From contig NZ_AZDA01000046.1 in assembly GCF_001434575.1 (NCBI RefSeq), positions 124,001-188,000 of the forward strand: DNA of 64,000 nucleotides. The letters run 5' to 3'. A model generated the notes under the pieces. It was given only the letters and a program-made list of their open reading frames with translations, ran no database searches and was not told the DNA's origin. This DNA is from Loigolactobacillus bifermentans DSM 20003 (GTDB taxonomy: Bacteria > Bacillota > Bacilli > Lactobacillales > Lactobacillaceae). A program made the translations under genes and the position numbers. This document shows positions 16,493 through 25,188 of this stretch, one piece after another. How positions within the stretch are numbered: position 1 is the first letter of the stretch; every line of letters begins with the position of its first letter.

Positions 16493-17728
16493 TTAAATCC
16501 CCTTTCCACTAGCAGCGTGCGGTAGCTGGTCCACTGTGATCAACTGATCAATTTTAACTTTGCGCCCTGGTTGCTGGGCTAAAAACTGATTGATTGCGGT
16601 GACAGTTAACGGCGTGCCTTGCCACACAATTGTTGCGGTCACACGGGTGGCACCGGTGATTCGGACTGCCGCGATTGCCGGATGTTGTTGTAACCGGAGT
16701 ACTAATTGCTCCGGAAAAATCTTTTCGCCTTTCCGATTGATCCGCCGATCACGCCGACCACAGACCATTAATTGCTCACCGGCCCAGCACCCAATGTCCC
16801 CGGTGGCCACCCAAGTGGTTGCTGGCCTAAAGCGTCCAGCTTGCCAGTAGCCTTGAAAATTTTGCGGTGAACAAATCTCAATCTCACCACAGCCTTGGTC
16901 TGTACCGTGGGTTAAGCGAACTTGTACCTTGGGAAATAGCCGCCCAACCACCTGTGCCGGCGGCAAGCGGTGTAAATTAGCTGCAATAAAACTGGTTTCC
17001 GACGCCCCATAAAAATCGAATAACCGACTTGCTGGCAGTTTTTGGTAAAAAGCGGTACGTAACGTCGGTGTCACTTGCTCGCCACCTAAAACCACGGTTA
17101 GTGTCTTTGAGGAGCAAGCTGCCAGTTGATATTGCACCACAGCTGGCACAGCAAAAACGAGACTGTGGGGTGGTGCGGTGGCTAATTGGGTCACATCCAG
17201 CCAAAAACACTGGCCGGCATGTAAGCTTTGCAACAAGGCGTACAACCCTAACGAATAATGCAGTGGCGTTAATACCATAACCGGTGCCATCGGCAGATGA
17301 AACACTTGCTGAAAAGCTTGAAAACTAGCCTGCCAACTAGCACAATTGCGAACAAAGCCTTTTGGCGCACCTGTGGTCCCAGAAGTAAAGCCCACAAACA
17401 GTGTATCAGGTGGTAATGCCCCTGCCTCAGATCGGCCTTGGAAGCGCTGACCAATCGTTCCCCAAACAAAAGTGCTCCGAAAGTGTGCGGCTACTGCCTG
17501 TAACTGACGTTGTGACACGTCAGGCGCCACCGGTACAAAAGGCCGCTGGCTTAGCTGACACGCCACCACTTGCACCACCGTTTGAATCGTACGCGCCATG
17601 GGAATCACGATTACTTGAGCAGTCATGGTGGCTAACTGTTTGCTGGCAGTTAAGGCTTGGCGGTACAGCTGGGCGTAGGTCACCGCTGTGGTAGTCGTTC
17701 GAAGGGCTAATGCCTGTGTACCTTTCAT
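16493..17728 (-). CDS. Acyl-CoA synthetase-like AMP-forming ligase
   Basis: 411 residues, shorter than typical (about 500) members. The P-loop FTSGTTGAPKG is at about 114-124; FYGASE near 240, TGD near 305 and the hinge GRRDRRINRKGEKIFP follow. The C-terminal LPHAASGKGI keeps the catalytic A10 lysine. It should activate a carboxylic acid as acyl-AMP/acyl-CoA. It matches the position of Bacillus YhfT. The start overlaps the bioY stop by four bases (ATGA). Chain length and substrate are unknown; a pimelate or medium-chain acid is a possibility raised by the biotin-type operator. Confidence 0.85.
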   Translation of the reverse strand: MKGTQALALRTTTTAVTYAQLYRQALTASKQLATMTAQVIVIPMARTIQTVVQVVACQLSQRPFVPVAPDVSQRQLQAVAAHFRSTFVWGTIGQRFQGRSEAGALPPDTLFVGFTSGTTGAPKGFVRNCASWQASFQAFQQVFHLPMAPVMVLTPLHYSLGLYALLQSLHAGQCFWLDVTQLATAPPHSLVFAVPAVVQYQLAACSSKTLTVVLGGEQVTPTLRTAFYQKLPASRLFDFYGASETSFIAANLHRLPPAQVVGRLFPKVQVRLTHGTDQGCGEIEICSPQNFQGYWQAGRFRPATTWVATGDIGCWAGEQLMVCGRRDRRINRKGEKIFPEQLVLRLQQHPAIAAVRITGATRVTATIVWQGTPLTVTAINQFLAQQPGRKVKIDQLITVDQLPHAASGKGI

Positions 17729-18273
17729 CCGATCAACCCTTGCCGTTGTAACCGGTGGTGAATCAACGCCGCCACCACAACCTTAGCCGTATCCATTGGT
17801 AAGTAAAAAGCTGCCATTTTTAACCCGGCACCCCAGGACACATGACTGACCAACGCCAATGAAAAACTACCACAGAAATTGATCAGCACCGCACCACCTA
17901 GCCAATAGACCAACCAAATTTGCCAGTAATGCTGCTGACCAAACACTTGAAACAGGAGCCCTTCCACCAGCGGGCACAGTAAAAAGCCCACTAAAAAGCC
18001 AGCACTGGGTCCGATCAACAAGGCGGCCCCACCACGGCCACCGGACAAAATTGGCAATCCTAACGCAACTAACCCTAAGAAAACCAAAACCGTTAAACTG
18101 CCGTACTTTTTGCCCAACACCCCGCCTACCAACATGATCACCATATTTTGTAACACCACCGGCACGCCAATGGCAGGTACTGGCAGTGCAAACGCCCCAG
18201 CGACAATGATCAAGGCCAACATCAGGGCCATTTGTGTTACGACTTTCGCCGTACTTGCTGTTTTTGTTGTCAT
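17725..18273 (-). CDS. bioY: Biotin transporter substrate-binding component BioY
   Basis: 182 residues with six helices. BioY signatures are visible: VPAIGVPVVLQNMVIMLVGG near residue 30-50 and GLPILSGGRGGAALLIGPSAG near 75-95. BioY is the S-component of an ECF importer and captures biotin. It is the first gene of a seven-gene operon and lies behind a BirA operator (18287-18315). Ribosome site AGGAGTG. The ECF energising module is not in this window. Confidence 0.93.
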   Translation of the reverse strand: MTTKTASTAKVVTQMALMLALIIVAGAFALPVPAIGVPVVLQNMVIMLVGGVLGKKYGSLTVLVFLGLVALGLPILSGGRGGAALLIGPSAGFLVGFLLCPLVEGLLFQVFGQQHYWQIWLVYWLGGAVLINFCGSFSLALVSHVSWGAGLKMAAFYLPMDTAKVVVAALIHHRLQRQGLIG

Positions 18274-18286
18274 CTTATTTCACTCC

Positions 18287-18315
18287 TTGTTAACCATATT
18301 TTTATATTGGTTAAC
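18287..18315 (-). promoter_or_regulatory. BirA (biotin repressor) operator
   Basis: GTTAACC and GGTTAAC arms, with TTG/CAA-like flanks, are separated by 13 bp. This matches the known Firmicute BirA site, including its spacing. A TATAAA sequence lies in the spacer on the minus strand, so bound BirA would cover the -10 of the bioY operon. Confidence 0.85.
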
Positions 18316-18403
18316 GACAATTAAAGCACGTTTTCTCACGCGGAACAAGTCCCTTTTTTTAAATGATTCCAAATTTCTATAATTCAATTCACAATAGCTG
18401 ACC

Positions 18404-18432
18404 AAGACAAACCGTGCTGTAGCCTTTATACT
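18404..18432 (+). promoter_or_regulatory. Promoter of the TMEM175-like gene
   Basis: AAGACA (partial -35) and TATACT (-10) with 17-bp spacing; GAGGGGG and the ATG at 18471 follow. Confidence 0.5.
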
Positions 18433-18470
18433 AAAGAGCATCAATTGCTTTTTTGAGGGGGAAATATAGC

Positions 18471-19031
18471 ATGTCAAAAACGCGTTTGGAAGCGTTTAAC
18501 GACGCAGTGATTGCCATTATTATGACCATTCTCGTGTTAGAACTAAAACCAGTGACTGATCTTTCATGGCACGGTCTATGGGATATTCGCACCGAATTAT
18601 TGTCCTATTTATTTAGTTTTTTCTTGATGGCGGTTACCTGGAATAACCACCATCACATGTTTCAGGTCATTGGAAAAATCAATGGAGCCATTTTGTGGGC
18701 GAACACGAATTTATTACTGTGGCTGTCACTATTTCCATTTGCCACTACCATTGTTGATTCGCACTGGATGTCACCATTTGCAGAACAGTTGTACGTTCTT
18801 TTATACTTCTTGTACAACATTGCTTGGCTGATCTTACGGCTATTGTTAGTCAAGCAGAATCCAAAATCAAAACAAATTTTAGGTCATAAAGACCTCATCA
18901 CTTGTGGTATCACCATTATGATTTTTGGCCTCACCTTTTTATATCCACCTTTAGGCGTCATCGGCTGCTTCCTGAACACCTTACAATGGGTGATTCCTTA
19001 CCGCAAAGTGGAACGAAAATTTAATCATTAA
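18471..19031 (+). CDS. TMEM175-family (DUF1211) potassium channel-like protein
   Basis: 186 residues from the ATG at 18471 (site GAGGGGG). The first helix has the family signature RLEAFNDAVIAIIMTILVLE, the bacterial form of the RxxxFSD filter motif. About six helices in all, including the FLMAVTWNNHHHMF segment. Bacterial members are tetrameric potassium-leak channels. Divergent from the bioY operon, with no evident functional link. Ends in a strong terminator. Confidence 0.85.
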   Translation: MSKTRLEAFNDAVIAIIMTILVLELKPVTDLSWHGLWDIRTELLSYLFSFFLMAVTWNNHHHMFQVIGKINGAILWANTNLLLWLSLFPFATTIVDSHWMSPFAEQLYVLLYFLYNIAWLILRLLLVKQNPKSKQILGHKDLITCGITIMIFGLTFLYPPLGVIGCFLNTLQWVIPYRKVERKFNH

Positions 19032-19043
19032 ACGGACTGAAAC

Positions 19044-19092
19044 AAAAAGTTCCCGTTAAGATAATTTCTGGTTATCTTAACGGGAACTTTTT
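19044..19092. terminator. Strong bidirectional terminator
   Basis: Near-perfect 21-base arms around GTTCCCGTTAAGAT and ATCTTAACGGGAAC with A and T runs at either end, placed between two convergent genes. Confidence 0.9.
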
Positions 19093-19151
19093 AAATTGAA
19101 TCAATTTTTTATATTACATTTTGATGAATTCAATTAATTAATTTGTATCAT

Positions 19152-19748
19152 TTATTGATCTTGTTTCAACAATTGCATTGTAGGCACCCGCATAAATTTT
19201 AGCATGAGCTGCGTCGCATTTGTCGCTGTCATGTTGGGATGCTCACTCAACCAAATCACCATAAAATTAAGGATCGAACTGGCAACGTGCCGAATCGCAT
19301 ATTCTAATGGGATATTGGCTTGTCCTTTTTGCCCTGATAAAAACAAACCGGAAATTCGATTCGTAAATAACTTGTGAATACGTACAAGTAGCGTTGCATC
19401 ACCATGTTCACCAAATAAGAAACAGCATAATTGCTGCTGACTTGCCACGTATTCAAAAACTGCTGTTATCAATTTCGTAACAGCCTGTTCATCGTCTTTA
19501 GCACGGATCAGTAGCGGTAATTGAGCCGTTATAATTTGATCAAACCGCTCAAGCATTTCATCTTCAAGCGTCGCAACAAATGTTGGCTTGTCTTGATGGT
19601 GAAGATAAAACGTGCCCCGACTAACCTGCGCTTGCTTAACAAGATCACTGACTGTAATCGTGTCTAAGGTCTTGTAACTGCCAACTGCAAGCAATGCTTG
19701 ACGCAAATCATTTTCAGTTTGTTTAAATTGCGCTATTTTTGATAACAT
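19152..19748 (-). CDS. TetR-family repressor
   Basis: 198 residues from the ATG at 19748; an upstream GTG frame is less likely although GAGGGGG precedes both. The helix-turn-helix reads ITVSDLVKQAQVSRGTFYLH near residues 37-57 and the C-terminal ligand domain is TetR_C-like. It is divergent from the DHA2 exporter and the obvious candidate to repress it. No clear palindrome was found in the 113-bp shared region. Confidence 0.88.
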   Translation of the reverse strand: MLSKIAQFKQTENDLRQALLAVGSYKTLDTITVSDLVKQAQVSRGTFYLHHQDKPTFVATLEDEMLERFDQIITAQLPLLIRAKDDEQAVTKLITAVFEYVASQQQLCCFLFGEHGDATLLVRIHKLFTNRISGLFLSGQKGQANIPLEYAIRHVASSILNFMVIWLSEHPNMTATNATQLMLKFMRVPTMQLLKQDQ

Positions 19749-19861
19749 TGTTGCGCTTTTCCCCCTCAACACTGAACACTTTTGTCTTTTCTGAATATTG
19801 TTATGATGCGCCTATGTTGCTATCTTTAAGGCATTATAGCTTTTGAAAAGGGGAAATACAA

Positions 19862-21214
19862 ATGACTGATAACCAACATCACACGACGTGGTTATTGCTA
19901 CTAACGTCTATCGGATTCTTCATGTCCATGATGGATTCAATGATTGTCACAACGGCTTCAACTGCGATTCGCACTGATTTTCATATTTCAGTTGCGAATC
20001 TTCAATGGGCAATGAATGCCTACAACATCACAATTGCGGCACTTTTACTGGTCGGCGTAGAGATTGGTGCACGAATTGGCCAACGACGGCTCTATATCAT
20101 TGCACTACTGCTATTTGTCGCTGGATCGGTTGCCTGTGCACTAGCATTCAATCTCACCACACTGATTTTAGCTCGTATTTTTCAAGGTATCGGTGCTTCT
20201 GTCATGACGCCAATGTCAATGGCAATTCTTTCCAGTGCCATTACACCCGAAAAACGCGGCAAAGCACTTGGCATTTGGAGTGGTATCGGTGGTTTAGCAT
20301 TGATTATCGGCCCCGCACTAGGAGGCATGATTGTCGCTAAATTAACTTGGCAATGGATTTTTTGGATCAATGTACCCATCGGTTTAAGTTGTTCGTTCTT
20401 ATCATGGCAGCATTTACCAATTTCAACGATCAAAACTGGTCCACTAAACTTACTTGATAGCATCCTGATCACCGGTGCAATTGCCGGCATTATCTGGTCA
20501 CTCGCACAAATAACAAGCCCGAATATTCCCAAAATAGTGCCTAGCGTATTCGTATTATCCCTTGTCATCACCCTTTGGTTCATCTTGCGTCAACGCCATG
20601 AGACCCAGCCGTTATTGCAACTTAACCTCTTCAAATCAGCTGCATTAACTGGGGGAATCCTCGGCACTTTTTTCATGTATGCGTCAATGTATGGTGTCGT
20701 CTTTTTTTTACCACAATTTCTACAACTTGTCGGACGAACCAATTCAATGACGGCCGGTATTGAACTCCTACCTTGGACAGGTACATTAGTCCTTTTTGCA
20801 CCCATTGCAGGAAAATTAGTTGACCACTATGGTGAACGCTTGATTGCAATTTGCGGCGTTGTCTTACAAGGTCTGGGCTATTTTGCATTGGCCTTATGTG
20901 CACATCAAACATATCTCTGGCTTGTATTACCATTGATGATTGCAGGAATTGGCCTGTCAGTTGGCGGCCCTGCCATGCAAAAAGCTGTTGTCGGTGCCGT
21001 GCCCCGTGAATCAATGGGATCGGCATCAGGATTATACAATTTAAGTCGCTTACTCGGCGGTGCAGTCGGTGTACCGCTATCTGTGATGGCCTTTTACCAA
21101 ATGGGCGGCGTTGCGGATCTGTCACAATTCACCCAAGGCTTTACTGCAGCAATGATCAGTGCCGCAGTCCTTTCGCTTCTAGGCGTGTTGCCACTTTTAA
21201 AGGTAACCGCATAG
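19862..21214 (+). CDS. MFS multidrug exporter, DHA2 family
   Basis: 450 residues, many membrane segments. FFMSMMDSMIVTTAST in helix 1 and GPALGGMIVAKLTWQWIF (motif C) are DHA2 features; motif A appears as GARIGQRRLYI. The start has AAAAGGGGA upstream. It is paired with a divergent TetR regulator. The next genes form an ArsR/MFS pair, so the segment 19.1-22.8 kb is an efflux cluster. Confidence 0.9.
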   Translation: MTDNQHHTTWLLLLTSIGFFMSMMDSMIVTTASTAIRTDFHISVANLQWAMNAYNITIAALLLVGVEIGARIGQRRLYIIALLLFVAGSVACALAFNLTTLILARIFQGIGASVMTPMSMAILSSAITPEKRGKALGIWSGIGGLALIIGPALGGMIVAKLTWQWIFWINVPIGLSCSFLSWQHLPISTIKTGPLNLLDSILITGAIAGIIWSLAQITSPNIPKIVPSVFVLSLVITLWFILRQRHETQPLLQLNLFKSAALTGGILGTFFMYASMYGVVFFLPQFLQLVGRTNSMTAGIELLPWTGTLVLFAPIAGKLVDHYGERLIAICGVVLQGLGYFALALCAHQTYLWLVLPLMIAGIGLSVGGPAMQKAVVGAVPRESMGSASGLYNLSRLLGGAVGVPLSVMAFYQMGGVADLSQFTQGFTAAMISAAVLSLLGVLPLLKVTA

Positions 21215-21248
21215 CTCCATTCGTTAATGGATCAACTCAATCTTGGGA

Positions 21249-21277
21249 TTGACAGCCACCAGGAATGACGCTAAACT
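21249..21277 (+). promoter_or_regulatory. Promoter giving a probably leaderless arsR-like mRNA
   Basis: Perfect -35 TTGACA (21249-21254), 17-bp spacer and -10 TAAACT (21272-21277). The ATG at 21284 lies where transcription should begin, and no Shine-Dalgarno precedes it. Confidence 0.7.
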
Positions 21278-21283
21278 AGTTCT

Positions 21284-21574
21284 ATGACAATCGAACAATT
21301 AAACAATGATGAATCTAGAGTTATTATTTTAAAAGCTGTTGCAGATGCCATGCGCCTGAAGATCATCCGGATGCTTTACTACCATGGTGGCGAAATGAAT
21401 TGTGGTGAAATTGGAGAACAACTCAATATACAAAAATCTACCGTTTCGTATCACTTTCGCACTTTACGGGAAGCAGGACTCACAACAACACGGAAAATTG
21501 GCCAAAACAAATACGTTAAACTGCGGTTAGACACCTTTGCAACGTATTTACCTGGTTTTTTGGATACCTTGTAA
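21284..21574 (+). CDS. ArsR-family winged-helix regulator
   Basis: 96 residues. The winged helix spans most of the protein, with recognition helix IQKSTVSYHFRTLREAGLT and wing KIGQNKYVKL. The metal site ELCVCDL of classical ArsR is replaced by MNCGEIGEQL, with only one cysteine there, so metal sensing is doubtful. It precedes an MFS transporter gene that it probably controls. Its mRNA seems leaderless. A terminator overlaps its stop codon. Confidence 0.85.
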   Translation: MTIEQLNNDESRVIILKAVADAMRLKIIRMLYYHGGEMNCGEIGEQLNIQKSTVSYHFRTLREAGLTTTRKIGQNKYVKLRLDTFATYLPGFLDTL

Positions 21575-21587
21575 AAGGTATTTTTTT
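21564..21587 (+). terminator. Terminator at the end of the arsR-like gene
   Basis: ATACCTT and AAGGTAT with a four-base loop and seven T residues; it includes the stop codon. It would separate the regulator from the MFS gene, or act as a leaky attenuator. Confidence 0.75.
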
Positions 21588-21635
21588 CCTGCTTTAGTTC
21601 GATTGTTATAAAACTATTGTACAAAGGAGACTACT

Positions 21636-22781
21636 ATGCGCCGTTATTCAAGCTTATTTTTTCTGATCATGTTTCTTATTGGAACAGATACATTCCTTGT
21701 TTCACCGCTTTTACCAACCCTTAGTCGATTATTTGCGATATCAACCACCCTTTCAGGGTGGTTAGTGTCAGCTTACGCAATCGGTTACGCCGGATTTGCA
21801 TTAATCTCTGGCCCCATCTCTGATCAACGTGATCGTAAACAAATTTTGCTTTATAGTCTAACTGGTTTTGCATTGTCGACGGCGCTTTGTGGGATTGCGA
21901 CAACGTTTTGGCTCATGCTCCTATTTCGTTTTCTTGCAGGCGTCTGTGCTGCCTTTATCACACCGCAAGTTTGGGCCTCAATTCCAGAAGTTATTGAACC
22001 AAAAAGTATTGTTAAAGTCATGGGCTACGCAACGGCTGGGTTATCGGTGGCTCAATTAGTTGGGATTCCCATCGGTAGTTACCTTGCAGCAAGCTCATGG
22101 CATACGCCATTTTTTGTCATTGCAGGAGCCGCGTTACTTCTGATGGTGATCTGCTCAAAATCATTACCGGCACTTCAAAACCAGCACCCTCGTGTCAGCT
22201 TTTGGCAAACTTATCGCCGCATCATCAGCAATCAGCAAGCGGTAAGCTATTTACTGGCTTACTTCATTTTTCAAACTGGCAGCTTCACTGCCATCACATT
22301 CATTTCAACTTGGTTCACCCACGACTACGGTTTAACACTAACTGCGGTTGGCACTGCAATGATTGCAATTGGTGCAGGTAATCTCCTTGGTTCTCTACTC
22401 AGCAGTTATTGGGCAAAAAAATTAACCTTCCCACGTGCATTTGCCAGTAGCTTTATGGCACTGATTCTACTTTACATTGGTTTAACATCTGCCAAAAGCT
22501 TCATAATCAGCGAGGGACTGGTCACCCTCATCTATATGTTTAACGGTCTCATTTTTCCACTTCTCATGACGAATCTTCAGCAAACTGTTGTGGCTGCACG
22601 CAGCACCATGAGTTCACTTGCAAATGCCGCCATGTATTTAGGTGAAACCGTAGCTGGCGGACTTGGTGGTCTTCTTTTCCATATGTGGAATTTCACCGGC
22701 ATCGCGTGGTTTGCAGCAATTGTCATTGCACTTGGTACACTGCTATACTGGCATTATGGCGCATTTAAAGTCTCTGAATAA
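21636..22781 (+). CDS. MFS transporter, DHA1 family
   Basis: 381 residues, about 12 helices. The N-terminal half has LIGTDTFLVSPLLPTLSRLF and motif A GPISDQRDRKQIL, typical of the YdhP/AraJ-like DHA1 exporters. Start supported by AAAGGAGA. It follows the ArsR-type gene on the same strand, with a terminator between them. Substrate unknown; export of a toxic compound is the usual role. Confidence 0.88.
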   Translation: MRRYSSLFFLIMFLIGTDTFLVSPLLPTLSRLFAISTTLSGWLVSAYAIGYAGFALISGPISDQRDRKQILLYSLTGFALSTALCGIATTFWLMLLFRFLAGVCAAFITPQVWASIPEVIEPKSIVKVMGYATAGLSVAQLVGIPIGSYLAASSWHTPFFVIAGAALLLMVICSKSLPALQNQHPRVSFWQTYRRIISNQQAVSYLLAYFIFQTGSFTAITFISTWFTHDYGLTLTAVGTAMIAIGAGNLLGSLLSSYWAKKLTFPRAFASSFMALILLYIGLTSAKSFIISEGLVTLIYMFNGLIFPLLMTNLQQTVVAARSTMSSLANAAMYLGETVAGGLGGLLFHMWNFTGIAWFAAIVIALGTLLYWHYGAFKVSE

Positions 22782-22857
22782 AATGACAAACTAACTGCAT
22801 CATTGATTTTACATTAGTATCATGTCATTCCGCTTATTTCATGGCTTAGAACAGCTT

Positions 22858-22896
22858 AAAAAAGCTTGAATCGCCCACACGATTCAAGTTTTTTTC
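22858..22896. terminator. Bidirectional terminator
   Basis: CTTGAATCG and CGATTCAAG arms with flanking A and T runs between the convergent MFS and LysR genes. Confidence 0.85.
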
Positions 22897-23750
22897 GTTT
22901 GTAATAATTTTAAAAATTGTTGGGCTGTTTCTGACAAGTCTGCTTGTTTGGGCCAGATCACAGCAGTTTGCGTCATTAACGCTGGGGTGTCTAGTGAATA
23001 AAGCTGCAACTGATGTGCCTGAATATTGTGGGTCATGTCTTGTGGCACAATCGCCACCCCTAGTCCGGCTTCAGCTAAAGCAATCAGCATCGGTGAACTA
23101 TCTACCTTGGCCACAATTTGAGGTTCAATCCCAGCTTGTCGACAAGTTTGAATGATCAAATCAGCATAATGGTGATCGACTAATAACCGCTGCTGTCGTA
23201 ACCCGTTTAGTCCCAATTGTGCCAATTGCTGTTGTGGTGTGCTGCTTAAGGCCACTAATGGGGTTTGAGAAAAAGTAATGGTGTTAAATAAGTGTGACGC
23301 AACCGGTGTGCGGATCACCCCTAATTCCACCATACCATTGCTGAGCAGGTCAAAAATATCATTCGTCCAGCACTCACGAATCTCAAAATTAATTTCTGGA
23401 AACTGTTGATGGTATTGTAACAACCGCGGCATTAAGATTTGACTGATCACCGCGCCAACACCGCCGACGCGCAAGGTGCCTTGCCGCCCTTGCGCGCGAT
23501 TTTGAACATCTGTCACCATTAACGCCTGTAGCTCCAATAACTGGCGCGCTCGCTTTTCCAGCGCTACCCCAGCATTGGTTAACGTTAATTGACGCGTGGT
23601 ACGATGCATCAACGTCACACCTAATTCGGCTTCTAATTTCTTTAATTGCTGACTTAAATAAGGCTGCGGTAAATGCAAGGTTTCAGCTGCGTGGGTAATA
23701 CTACCTGCTGTGACGATGGCTAAAAAATAGCGTAATAAATTGAAGTTCAT
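22884..23750 (-). CDS. LysR-family transcriptional regulator
   Basis: 288 residues: N-terminal winged HTH (residues 1-60: FNLLRYFLAIVTAGSITHAAE, then LHLPQPYLSQQLKKLEAELG) and a LysR substrate-binding domain (about 88-285). Start with GAGGTG. Divergent from the NhaC-type antiporter, its likely target. The effector is unknown; the 112-bp spacer contains the ATCTAAAT and ATTTAGAT arms of a possible binding site. Confidence 0.9.
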   Translation of the reverse strand: MNFNLLRYFLAIVTAGSITHAAETLHLPQPYLSQQLKKLEAELGVTLMHRTTRQLTLTNAGVALEKRARQLLELQALMVTDVQNRAQGRQGTLRVGGVGAVISQILMPRLLQYHQQFPEINFEIRECWTNDIFDLLSNGMVELGVIRTPVASHLFNTITFSQTPLVALSSTPQQQLAQLGLNGLRQQRLLVDHHYADLIIQTCRQAGIEPQIVAKVDSSPMLIALAEAGLGVAIVPQDMTHNIQAHQLQLYSLDTPALMTQTAVIWPKQADLSETAQQFLKLLQTKKT

Positions 23751-23862
23751 TCAAGCACCTCGATTAAGATCCATTTACATCTAAATCCATCTTATTTAGA
23801 TATTTCTATTATAAGCGCTGATTCGCTACAATAGAAGACAATCATCAATTAGAGGTGGGTTT

Positions 23863-25152
23863 ATGTTATTAGGATTAGGCGTTGGATTGTCATTTTTAAT
23901 TTTAGTCTATTGTGTGTTCAATCAATTGTCATTAGCGTTAGCGTTATGCTTGTGTTGGCTGATTTTTGCTGGGTTAGCCTTACGCGAACAACCACTGTCC
24001 GTCCTATTACAAGCGGCTTGGCAAGGCGCCAAAACTTCTTTCGGTGTTATTAAAACCTTGCTATTGATCGGTGCTACGATTGGTGTCTGGATGGCTGCTG
24101 GTACTATTGCCACCATTGTCAATACCGCTATGGTGTGGCTAGATCCCCATTGGTTTGTGTTACTGGCCTTTGTGGTTTGTGCCGTCGTGTCCAGCATTAT
24201 TGGCACTTCCTTAGGTACGGTAAGTGTGGTGGGGCTACCGCTCATGCTAATTGCCAAAAGTGGTCAAGGACACTTAAACTTAGTCGCTGGTGCCATTATG
24301 GCTGGGATTTATTTTGGCGATCGATGTTCTCCAATGTCATCTAGTGCTAGCTTAGTGGCAACGGTGACAGGCACCAAATTGTTTCGCAACATTCGCACCA
24401 TGTTTGCCACAGCCTGGGGTGCTTTAGCCCTGAGCCTGCTAAGCTACGGCTGGTTATCCTGGCGTTATCCTTTAGCCCAAGTGAACCAACACATGCTCAC
24501 CCATTTGCAACAACAATTTCAATTATCGCCTTGGTTATTACTACCAGCCGCCTTAGTATTAGGGTTGTCATTGCTACGCCGACCGCTATTTGAAGCCATT
24601 GGCGTGAGCATTCTCACGGCATTCCTGCAAGGGTTGCTCATTCAACATGTATCATTATTGGCCTTGCTGCAAGCGGGATTGTTAGGCTTACACCAAGGTG
24701 GTTTAATTTCCGGTGGCGGTGTGATTTCTATGGTAAGTCCTGTGATCATCGTCTTCCTGTCTTGCAGCATTGCAGGCATTTTAAATCAACTCGAGCAACT
24801 GCAAACGTTAAAACAGCGACTCACACTGCCAGCTAACCGACCACTAACACGCTACGGCATCACGGTACTACTCAGTCTGATCGCCAGTATGATCGGGTGT
24901 AACCAGTCTGTCGCAGTGGTCATGACCAACAGTTTGGTACAACAAAACTATCCTCAGGATCAGTCCGTTTTAGCAGCAGAATTAGAAAACACCAGCATTT
25001 TAATTGCGCCACTGATTCCGTGGAACATTGCCGCCTTTGTCCCGATCACTGTGTTAGGCACTTCTTTTGCCGGTTACTTGCCCTACGCATTTTATTTATA
25101 TTTGGTCCCACTGTTGTTTGTGCGGCGAAAATGGCATCATAAAAAGGCTTGA
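23863..25152 (+). CDS. NhaC-family Na+/H+ antiporter
   Basis: 429 residues, about 11 helices. GTSLGTVSVVGLPL and GDRCSPMSSSASL are the conserved NhaC blocks; VSPVIIVFLSCSIAGIL and GCNQSVAVV lie in the second half. Such proteins exchange sodium for protons (or, in MleN-type members, malate and lactate as well). Start after AGAGGTGGG. It is controlled in all likelihood by the divergent LysR gene, and ends at a terminator. Confidence 0.88.
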   Translation: MLLGLGVGLSFLILVYCVFNQLSLALALCLCWLIFAGLALREQPLSVLLQAAWQGAKTSFGVIKTLLLIGATIGVWMAAGTIATIVNTAMVWLDPHWFVLLAFVVCAVVSSIIGTSLGTVSVVGLPLMLIAKSGQGHLNLVAGAIMAGIYFGDRCSPMSSSASLVATVTGTKLFRNIRTMFATAWGALALSLLSYGWLSWRYPLAQVNQHMLTHLQQQFQLSPWLLLPAALVLGLSLLRRPLFEAIGVSILTAFLQGLLIQHVSLLALLQAGLLGLHQGGLISGGGVISMVSPVIIVFLSCSIAGILNQLEQLQTLKQRLTLPANRPLTRYGITVLLSLIASMIGCNQSVAVVMTNSLVQQNYPQDQSVLAAELENTSILIAPLIPWNIAAFVPITVLGTSFAGYLPYAFYLYLVPLLFVRRKWHHKKA

Positions 25153-25178
25153 CCTCGCAAATGCGGGCAAGCCTTTTG
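25141..25178. terminator. Bidirectional terminator between nhaC-like gene and pepN
   Basis: AAAAGGCTTG and CAAGCCTTTT arms around a 16-base loop with a GC-rich inner part. Confidence 0.85.
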
Positions 25179-25188
25179 TAATCGAACT

